DNA of 64,000 nucleotides, taken from assembly GCF_036906915.1 (NCBI RefSeq), contig NZ_JBAKHX010000009.1:62001-126000 (forward strand), in the 5' to 3' direction. Source of the stretch: Phytohabitans sp036906915. GTDB taxonomy: Bacteria; Actinomycetota; Actinomycetes; Mycobacteriales; Micromonosporaceae. Both the position numbers and the translations under genes were made by a program. This document shows, piece after piece, positions 57,793-64,000 of the stretch. Below the pieces are notes generated by a model, which did not search any database, was not told the DNA's origin, and was given only the letters and a program-made list of their open reading frames with translations. The stretch's first letter is position 1. Every line of letters starts with the position of its first letter.

Positions 57793-58308
57793 ATGCCCCC
57801 GCAGTCCGCCCGGCCCCGGAACGCGACGACGACCCTCGACCGGGCCGCCCGCCCACCAAACAACGACCGGTGCACCGTCGCGCCGGCGGTGGCCGGCGCG
57901 CCGGCCACGGTGCGGGTGTGCGCCCGGCCGTGCCGCTCCTGCCCGTGGCGGCGCGACACCGCCGGCCGGTTCCGGTACGACAACCTGGCCGACTACGCGG
58001 CCGGCACCATCCCCGGCGCGCCCGGCTTCGGCCGGCCCGTCGACGGCGACCCCGCCGCGGCGTTCGGCACGCTGTTCGCCTGCCACCACCTCGCGGAGAC
58101 CAGCGCGCACCTGTGCGCCGGCTGGCTCGCCGTGCACGGCGCCGAGCACCCGGCGGTCCGGCTCGGCCTCGCCGTCGGCCTGATCGACCCGGCCGCCCTC
58201 ACCGCGGGCGAGGACTGGCCGGAGCTGTTCGAGTGCGCGGCCGAGATGCTGGCCGCGCACGACCCGCACGCGTCGACGACGCCCGAGACGGAGCTGATGC
58301 CACGATGA
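57793..58308 (+). CDS. DUF6283-family protein
   Basis: 171 aa. RVCARPCRSCPWRRDTAGRF is the CxxCPW-type signature of DUF6283; later Cys/His (FACHHLAETSAHLCAGW) may complete a metal site. TAGGCT lies 6 bases before the ATG (leaderless). First gene of a coupled trio with an AbrB-PIN fusion and a recombinase. Confidence 0.8.
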   Translation: MPPQSARPRNATTTLDRAARPPNNDRCTVAPAVAGAPATVRVCARPCRSCPWRRDTAGRFRYDNLADYAAGTIPGAPGFGRPVDGDPAAAFGTLFACHHLAETSAHLCAGWLAVHGAEHPAVRLGLAVGLIDPAALTAGEDWPELFECAAEMLAAHDPHASTTPETELMPR

Positions 58309-59090
58309 AACTGGAAGGCGCGACCGGCGCCGCCGCCCGCCCGTCCACGGTGGACCACCGGCGGCGGTTCACGTTGCCCACGGCCCTGGCTGATGCCGCC
58401 GGCATCGCGGCGGGCCTGGTGGTGGTGCTGCGCGGCGAGCGGCCAGGCGAGCTCGTCGTGGCCACCGGCGACGCGGCCCTGGCCCGGGTCCGCTCCGCCC
58501 TGGCCGCCACCCTCGACACGCACGGCGCGCACGGCTCGCTGAGCGCCGCGCTCGTCGACGGCCTCGGCCGGCCCGCGCCCGGCCCGGCCACCGGAGCGCC
58601 GGTCGACCTGCCCGCCGACGGGCTGATCATCTGCGACACGTCGCCGCTGCTGGCCCTGCTGGACGGCGACCCGGCCGGCGACGCCCTGGTGCCGCTGCTG
58701 CCCCGCCTGGTCATCACCGAGGCCGTCGCGGATGAGTTGTTCGCGGTGCTGCTGGCCGCCGGGATGACCGCGACCGGCAACATCCCGGCCGCCGGATCCG
58801 GGCGCCAGCACGGCTTCGACGCGGTGGCGGACGTACTGGCCGCGCTCGGGCTGCGCACCGCGGGCCTGGACACCGAATGGGCACCGGTCCGGGTCCTGCA
58901 GTACCAGCTGCGCCGCGCCGGCGACCTCGCCGACGCCGAACGCGCCACCCTGGCCCTGGCCGCGCACCTGGGCGCGCCCGCGCTGCTGGGCCGCCCGGTC
59001 GGCGAACTGCCCCCCGCGGTGAGCGTCACGGTCCTCGACCACCGCGACCTCGCCCCGGCCGGCGACGCGCCGGCGGCCGCCGCGGCGTGA
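58305..59090 (+). CDS. AbrB-like plus PIN-domain fusion protein
   Basis: 261 aa. Residues 12-50 read like an AbrB/SpoVT strand set (TVDHRRRFTLPTALADAAGI, VVVLRGERPGELVVA). Residues about 105-250 look like a PIN domain: LIICDTSPLLALLDGD (first Asp), VITEAVADELFAVLLAAG (Glu), and DLADAERATLALAAHLGAPA (second acidic cluster). Normally an AbrB antitoxin and a PIN toxin are separate genes. Overlaps neighbours by 4 bases on each side. Confidence 0.7.
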   Translation: MKLEGATGAAARPSTVDHRRRFTLPTALADAAGIAAGLVVVLRGERPGELVVATGDAALARVRSALAATLDTHGAHGSLSAALVDGLGRPAPGPATGAPVDLPADGLIICDTSPLLALLDGDPAGDALVPLLPRLVITEAVADELFAVLLAAGMTATGNIPAAGSGRQHGFDAVADVLAALGLRTAGLDTEWAPVRVLQYQLRRAGDLADAERATLALAAHLGAPALLGRPVGELPPAVSVTVLDHRDLAPAGDAPAAAAA

Positions 59091-60373
59091 CCGGACCGGC
59101 CACCCCGACGACTGCGGCCGGCGCCGACGACCTGGCATCGGCCGGCCCGCTGCCTGCGCCCCGGCCGCCGGCCGCAGCCGGACCGGCGGCGCACCCGGAC
59201 GCGGGCCCGGCGGGGGAGGTGCTGCACGGGGAACTGGTCGAGCCGGCCCCGCCGGCCGTGCCCGGTACCGCGTCAACGCGGCTCGACCTGGACCGCTGGC
59301 TGGCCACCCACCAGCCGCGCGACGACGCTGCCCTGCACCGGCTGCGGGACCTCGCGGCCGACGTCGCCGGCTACGCGCAGTCGTCTCGGGCCGCGCAGAC
59401 GGTCCGCAAGTACGACACCGGCTGGTCCGCGTTCACCGACTGGTGCGCGCAGTTCGAGTTCCCGGCCGGGCCGCCGACCGCCGTGGAGGTGGTCGCGCTG
59501 TACCTGGCGCAGCTGGCCCGCGACGGCCTCGCCGTGTCCACCATGGACGGCCGGCTCGCCGCGATCCGCGACCGGCACCTCGACGCCGGGCTGCTGCCGC
59601 CCACCGACGACCCCAGGCTGCGCCGCATCCGCGACGGCGTCCGCCGCGTCCACGGCCGACCCGTCGAAGGCGTCAGCGCCATCGGGCTGCCGCTGCTGGC
59701 GGCGATGCTCGCCACCCTGCCCGCCGACGACCCCGGCCCGGCCGCCCCGCTGCCCGCCCGCCGCGCGTACCTGGCCGCGCTGCGCGACCGGTGCCTGCTC
59801 ACCGTCGGCTACCTGGCCGCCCTGCGCCGCGAAGAGCTCGCCGGGCTACCCGTCGACCACCTCGAACTGGCGCCCGAGGGGCTGCGGCTGCTGGTCGCTC
59901 GCAGCAAGACGGACCCGACCGGCACCGGCCGCCGCGTGGACCTGCCGTGGGCGCCGCCAGAGGTGGCCTGGCTGTGCCCGGTTCGCGCCACCCTGGCCTG
60001 GCTGGACGCCGCCGGCCGCCGCGACCACCTACACCGGCCCGGCCGCCCACGCACCGGCGAGATCCCACTGCTGTCCGGCATCACCCTCGGCGGCCAGGTG
60101 CGGACCACCGCGCTGACCGACCGGCACGTCGCCCGCACGGTGAAGGCCGTTGCCACGGCCGCCGGCCAACCCGCCGAGGTCGTCGACCAGCTCGCCGGCC
60201 ACTCCCTACGCGCCGGGTTCGCCACCGCGGCCGAGGCCGCCGGCGTACCCCGGTCGGTGATCTCCCGGGTCCTGGGCCACGCAACCGGCACCACCACCGA
60301 CCGCTACATCCGCCACACCTTCGACGGCGCCGCCCAGCAAGCGGTGTATGCGCTGGCCGCTGACCTGGTGTGA
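59087..60373 (+). CDS. Tyrosine recombinase
   Basis: 428 aa from GTG 59087. After a Pro/Ala-rich start, the core-binding domain (QTVRKYDTGWSAFTDWCAQF) and the catalytic domain: RREELAGL (Arg), VARSKTDPTGTG (Lys), HSLRAGFATAAEAAGV (HxxR), VLGHATGTTTDRYIRHT (Tyr). Longer N-terminus than XerC/D. Unrelated in detail to the 293-1192 enzyme. Confidence 0.9.
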   Translation: MTGPATPTTAAGADDLASAGPLPAPRPPAAAGPAAHPDAGPAGEVLHGELVEPAPPAVPGTASTRLDLDRWLATHQPRDDAALHRLRDLAADVAGYAQSSRAAQTVRKYDTGWSAFTDWCAQFEFPAGPPTAVEVVALYLAQLARDGLAVSTMDGRLAAIRDRHLDAGLLPPTDDPRLRRIRDGVRRVHGRPVEGVSAIGLPLLAAMLATLPADDPGPAAPLPARRAYLAALRDRCLLTVGYLAALRREELAGLPVDHLELAPEGLRLLVARSKTDPTGTGRRVDLPWAPPEVAWLCPVRATLAWLDAAGRRDHLHRPGRPRTGEIPLLSGITLGGQVRTTALTDRHVARTVKAVATAAGQPAEVVDQLAGHSLRAGFATAAEAAGVPRSVISRVLGHATGTTTDRYIRHTFDGAAQQAVYALAADLV

Positions 60374-60475
60374 TGCCGCCGGCATCGCCCGACCGCCTGG
60401 CCAGCCCGGCCGGCACAAGCGGTCACGTCACGGCACGGCCGGAGGTAGATCATTTCGAGCAGGTCATAGGCGGGA

Positions 60476-60706
60476 CTACGTCGGGCCCTTAGCGATTTTG
60501 GCGAGGTATTCCGGAGAGGGCATGCGCAAGCCGGGCGATGCCCAATCCAATCCCACCGGCGGGATCGACCAGTCATCGGGCGACGCCAGGACGACCGTGC
60601 CGCCGAAGAATCTGGCGTCGGCGAAGTTGACCGTGCCACCGGAGAACTCGGCGGCGCCGAAATGGACCGTGCCGCCGGAGAACTCGGCATTGGCGAAGTT
60701 GACCAT
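60476..60706 (-). pseudogene. 3' remnant of a pentapeptide-repeat gene
   Basis: VNFANAEFSGGTVHFGAAEF shows about three pentapeptide repeats, then a non-repeat tail (SPGLRMPSPEYLAKIAKGPT). No ribosome site before ATG 60706 and far too short for a working beta-helix. Confidence 0.6.
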
Positions 60707-60779
60707 GCCGCCGGAGATTATCGGGAGATCAGCTGCCCCTCGACGGCTGGTCCCTCCGGCATGCCCAGGATCCTCCTAA

Positions 60780-60944
60780 CGCGCTGGTGGTTACCTTGAT
60801 GAGGGCTGCTACGCCGTCAGCACGGGTGACGACGGCGTAACGCGCAAGCCCGTGGACGCTGCGGACTTCTGGCCGCCGAGGGACAGCCTGGAGTACGGCA
60901 CACTGGTCATCGTCAACAGTGGTAAAGACTATGCGGAGGGCTGA
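60780..60944 (+). pseudogene. 3' remnant of an unknown gene
   Basis: An open frame with no start codon, bounded by TAA at 60777, reads sensibly (DEGCYAVSTGDDGVTRKP, LEYGTLVIVNSGKDYAEG) to TGA. It looks like the end of a real protein cut at its 5' side. Confidence 0.5.
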
Positions 60945-60983
60945 GCAGGTTGCCAATGTTGGCCTGGCTCGCCGCGCCAGCAC

Positions 60984-61550
60984 TCACCGAAGGGGTTCCA
61001 CCTGCTGGTAGTCCAGCACGCGGCGACGCGCGATCATCTCCACGACGTCGCGGGCCTTCTGGCCAGAGAACTCATTCCGTTGCGCCAGTTTCGCCAAGGA
61101 GTCTGCCCCTTCGTTCAACGGATGACCCTTGTGACCAGGCACCCACCGCACATCCACGTGACCAGCGCCACAAGCCAGAAACCCCGCCAACCTGACCAAT
61201 GACGGCGGTGCAGGAGATGGTCGAGTCGTCGGATAGCCGGACGGCAGAGTCAGGTCGCCTTCTAGCCAGCGCCCGAGGAATGAACCAGCGGCCCTGCTGT
61301 CGACGAGCAGGAGGAATCGGCCGGACGGACGAATGTGCCGCAATGCGTACGCCACTGCACGCAGTTCGCCTATGGTCGTTGAGTCCGACCCGACGATCCG
61401 ACTCTCCGGATGCCGCTGGAACAACGCGCCGTAGTGTCCCTGGTTCGATAGCCACCCGAGGCCCAGCTTCGTACCGGCGACTGAGGCGTCGGTGGCCAGC
61501 ACGAGACCGTCGGAGGTGACGACGTCCGCCAACCGCCCTCTGGTATTCAC
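60984..61550 (-). CDS. RNase H-like protein
   Basis: 188 aa from GTG 61550. The four acidic residues of RNase HI are in place: LATDASVAGTKLGLGW (D), TIGELRAVAYAL (E), LLLVDSRAA (D), and NEGADSLAKLA (D), with WVPGHKGHP as the His loop. Degrades RNA in RNA-DNA hybrids. Stands alone between remnants. Confidence 0.85.
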   Translation of the reverse strand: MNTRGRLADVVTSDGLVLATDASVAGTKLGLGWLSNQGHYGALFQRHPESRIVGSDSTTIGELRAVAYALRHIRPSGRFLLLVDSRAAGSFLGRWLEGDLTLPSGYPTTRPSPAPPSLVRLAGFLACGAGHVDVRWVPGHKGHPLNEGADSLAKLAQRNEFSGQKARDVVEMIARRRVLDYQQVEPLR

Positions 61551-62127
61551 GGTCTGGCCCTGGTCTGCGGTGCCGGCGCCGCCACCGCGAGCGGCATAAC
61601 ACCTCCAGCGCGTAGCCCGACCGCGCGGACAGGTCTAACTCGCGCGCTAGACGCCACCATACAACGGAGCTACCGCCGCGCGGTGGCGCCTAGGCCGCAA
61701 GTCAACCAGCAAGCGCCGTGGTGTCGAGACCGGACGGTGCCCTCGGTGAGGTACCCATTACCTGTCTCGTTTCCTAACTACTCACGCCATCCCGTACCAC
61801 CGCTATCCATTCGCACACCTCACCATCCCGACACACTGCAATCTGGCACCGCCCACCGGGACTGCGCACAGGGATTGAGCCGCTGCAACAAGGTGTGCCT
61901 TGATCGCCGTCCTTACGCCGGCCTTGGGCGACCACGGGCTCCCACCCTGCCCGCAGCAGCGCGGCTCGGGCGGCGCGGCGTCGTCGGCGGTCGTCCTGTA
62001 CGGCTGTAGATCCCCGCGCGCTGGGAAGCGGGCACTCGGCCCGTCGTGTTGAGAGAGGGTACGCGCCGCACCACGCCGGGCTTGGGCGTCTTCCACCACG
62101 GCCGTGCCGGTGGGCACCCTTGGCGTC
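61551..62127. other. Gene-free stretch
   Basis: No supported frame on either strand. Confidence 0.5.
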
Positions 62128-62349
62128 ATGACGCTGGAAGACGATCTGGACCAAGCCGCGGTCACCGTCGTGGTACTCAGCCTCGCGGCGAATCTCCCGG
62201 ATGTTGCTCAGGACCGCCTGGAGTCGGCGGCTGAGGCGGCCGTCGCCGCGGTTCGGCCGTTCCTCGATGGCACGGAGCGGTCGAGGATCGCGGCGAGCGA
62301 GGTGCCTGCAGCCGGGGCGGTGCCTGACCGTCACGGCGGTTCCGACTGA
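62128..62349 (+). CDS. Small helical protein (uncertain)
   Basis: 73 aa: LEDDLDQAAVTVVVLSLAAN and DRLESAAEAAVAAVRPFLDG form two amphipathic helices. Composition supports coding, but there is no good ribosome site. Confidence 0.5.
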   Translation: MTLEDDLDQAAVTVVVLSLAANLPDVAQDRLESAAEAAVAAVRPFLDGTERSRIAASEVPAAGAVPDRHGGSD

Positions 62350-62437
62350 ACGGCCGGACTGGTCACATCGGGTGTGGGACAAGGTTGACCACACCGGCGG
62401 ATGCAGCGGTTGCCGGCGGCGGCATACCGTCGGCGCG

Positions 62438-62734
62438 ATGCACAACCCGACCAGCCCGAATGATTCGCACGCTCTGGCACGAGCGGCACTAAATGCCGCC
62501 AGTCGTGACCCGATCCTGGACGGCCTGATCGGCTGGTACGCAGCGGACGCCAGGCACCTCGGCGCTGGCCCTGGTCGACGCGTCGATCTGGACCAGCTGC
62601 TGGCTGGCGCCGGTCCGGATACGCACCTGTACGCCGGTCACACGGCCGGCGTGCTGGCGACCGCCGGTATCTTGCGGGCGGGCGGCCAGGTTGGGGTTGC
62701 GACGGCAGCGGTCGACGACCGCCGGGTGGCGTGA
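62438..62734 (+). CDS. Small hypothetical protein
   Basis: 98 aa. DPILDGLIGWYAADARHLGA, then helical. TACCGT lies 7 bases before the ATG (leaderless). Confidence 0.55.
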   Translation: MHNPTSPNDSHALARAALNAASRDPILDGLIGWYAADARHLGAGPGRRVDLDQLLAGAGPDTHLYAGHTAGVLATAGILRAGGQVGVATAAVDDRRVA

Positions 62735-62775
62735 CCTCGCGTTTGACCTGCGCACACGTCGGGTAGGTCGCGGTC

Positions 62776-62982
62776 GTGGACGGCCCGCAAGCGTTGTTGG
62801 TCGGGGGCCCGTACGACGGCACGGTGGTCGCGTTGCCCAGCAGCGAGGACCTGCTGGTGGACGTGCACCTGTACGAATCCCTAGATCACTGGGTGGAGTA
62901 CCGGGGCCAGCGGGTTCGTGTGTTTGTGCACGCGGAGGACTGCTGCGGCGCCTCCGGCGGGGCGGAGGACGCGTGCAAGTAA
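62776..62982 (+). CDS. Small hypothetical protein
   Basis: 68 aa from GTG 62776: VGGPYDGTVVALPSSEDLLV, HLYESLDHWVEYRGQRVRVF, and a CC pair near the end. Beta-rich. A similar TAGGTC box precedes it. Confidence 0.55.
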   Translation: MDGPQALLVGGPYDGTVVALPSSEDLLVDVHLYESLDHWVEYRGQRVRVFVHAEDCCGASGGAEDACK

Positions 62983-63037
62983 GGACCCCTTGATCGGTTG
63001 AGCCGGGTCGGCGGCGGGGCTTCTCGAACCGTCACGG

Positions 63038-63343
63038 TCAGATTACGCGGAGGCGGCCGCCGCCGACCCGGTGCACGGTGGCGAGCATGAGGGCCGCGGC
63101 GGGGTGGCGTCGCTGGCTGCCGGGGCGGCGGTATCGGCGGGCCATGCGCAGTAGGAGGGCGTCGCGGGCGGTGGCCAGGTCTTCGAGCGTGCGGTATGAG
63201 CGGTCGTCCGGCAGGGTTCGCAGCCTGGCTGCCAGCTCGTTTTCCAGGCAGTCCAGAACTGCCGCCACGCGCGGGTCACGGCCCTGGGCGTCGAGCAGGG
63301 ATCGGGCTTCGGCGACGGTGTCTGGTTCACTCCCCGTGATCAT
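63038..63343 (-). CDS. Small helical hypothetical protein
   Basis: 101 aa from ATG 63343. AVLDCLENELAARLRTLPDD and TLEDLATARDALLLRMARRY form helices; basic C-terminus. Unknown. Confidence 0.6.
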   Translation of the reverse strand: MITGSEPDTVAEARSLLDAQGRDPRVAAVLDCLENELAARLRTLPDDRSYRTLEDLATARDALLLRMARRYRRPGSQRRHPAAALMLATVHRVGGGRLRVI

Positions 63344-63470
63344 GCGGCGACGCTAGTCGGTGGATGCGGGCTGCGACCACCGGTGCTGTGGCCGGATCTG
63401 TTGCCGGGCTGGACACCTGGGAGCGTCGATCGGCTGATCCGACGTGTGTAGCTGGGCGTACGGTCGGTGC

Positions 63471-63767
63471 ATGATCGCCGATGAGGAGCTGGCCATGGAG
63501 ATCCAGGGCAGACCGGACTGGCGATCCGATGGTGAGGTCGCGGGGTACGCGCCGCCCGGTGTGGCTGGGCGGGTCCTGGCGCGGCGCGTTGCTCAGCCGG
63601 TGCGGGCGAGCCAGCGCTACGTCGTCTCGACGATCCATGGTGACCATGCCGTCCACACCGTTCCGTGTGGTACGGCACGGGAGGCGGTCATTCTCTTGCC
63701 GAGCGGACGCGGCTTCCCGCCGAGGGTGCTTGACGCCCGGCTTCACGGGTGTGGTCCGCGTCGGTAG
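63471..63767 (+). CDS. Small hypothetical protein
   Basis: 98 aa. A beta-rich body (RYVVSTIHGDHAVHTVPCG) with TACGGT 6 bases before the ATG (leaderless). Confidence 0.5.
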   Translation: MIADEELAMEIQGRPDWRSDGEVAGYAPPGVAGRVLARRVAQPVRASQRYVVSTIHGDHAVHTVPCGTAREAVILLPSGRGFPPRVLDARLHGCGPRR

Positions 63768-63905
63768 GGCGATATGGACACCGAACCCTATGGCGGTTGA
63801 GTATCTGGGGTAATGCAGTGCGCTTCGGGCGCTGCGGCGTGATCTCCAGCCGTCGTTACGACTTCGAGGCCCATCAGCGCGGGCGGGACGGAGTGGACGG
63901 ACGAC

Positions 63906-64000
63906 GTGAGCAGCTTGATCAACACATTCCTGGACACGGGGCGGCAGATCCGGACGCTCGAGCAACGGCTGTGCGCGATGGCGTTGCACCATCCGGATCG
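63906..64000 (+). CDS. Start of a hypothetical gene, cut by window edge
   Basis: From GTG 63906: SSLINTFLDTGRQIRTLEQR and on, helical, open at the window end. Too short to classify. Confidence 0.4.
   Translation, partial: MSSLINTFLDTGRQIRTLEQRLCAMALHHPD

Overview
The window is high-GC DNA from an actinomycete, most likely the Micromonosporaceae or a near relative. The evidence is GTG and TTG starts, many genes overlapping by 4 bases, probable leaderless promoters, several Methyltransf_19/DUF574-type methyltransferases, a DUF6283 protein and a MAB_1171c-family protein. I saw no rRNA, tRNA or CRISPR array.

Region 1 (1-27 kb) looks like a plasmid or integrative element and is read mainly on the minus strand. 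It opens with a coupled operon of a truncated ParA-like ATPase, two small proteins, a tyrosine recombinase and a zinc-ribbon protein, behind a cluster of TTATCCGCTGA repeats. Next comes a likely DNA hypermodification cassette (4.4-9.2 kb): an N-6 methylase-like protein, two PP-loop/PAPS-reductase-like enzymes, a Mom-like protein and a DpdA-like (TGT-fold) protein. From 9.2 to 23.6 kb lie small unknown genes, an SSB and a ParB-like protein. Nine of these transcription units start with almost the same promoter (TTGAC-like box, 16-18 bp, TACAAT). The promoter is followed at once by a hairpin whose loop, ACGGCAAA, is constant while both stems change in a compensatory way. A tenth hairpin, without that promoter, precedes a cassette gene. 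A second structured intergenic element occurs three times. Part of the region is duplicated, including a 645-bp direct repeat 5025 bp apart that carries the 3' end of the parB-like gene. An orphan ImuA'-like gene and small plus-strand genes, one PIN-like, close the region.

Region 2 (27-43 kb) is built from two related regulatory modules. The first is XRE regulator, ImmA/IrrE-like peptidase, MAB_1171c-type membrane protein and PAP2-like membrane protein in one operon. The second is an XRE regulator beside two ImmA/DUF6545 proteins, one of which is fused to a SAM methyltransferase (602 aa). Two stand-alone methyltransferases lie nearby, and one shares a 311-bp inverted repeat with the fusion gene. 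A GGDEF/EAL protein, an HTH-TM protein, two small secreted proteins and a gene bracketed by 15-bp direct repeats are also here.

Region 3 (43.5-51.3 kb) is a seven-gene minus-strand biosynthetic operon, mostly translationally coupled: SDR (RmlD-like), B12-binding radical SAM, second radical SAM, aminotransferase, glycosyltransferase-like protein, methyltransferase and a PurF homologue. Two identical-arm 17-bp palindromes lie upstream. The product is unknown to me.

Region 4 (51.5-64 kb) holds a GNAT, a TPR-type regulator, a Schlafen AlbA_2 protein, an HTH protein behind twin operators, a coupled trio (DUF6283, AbrB-PIN fusion, tyrosine recombinase), gene remnants, an RNase H and several tiny genes, many with a TANNNT box 6-7 bases before the start codon.
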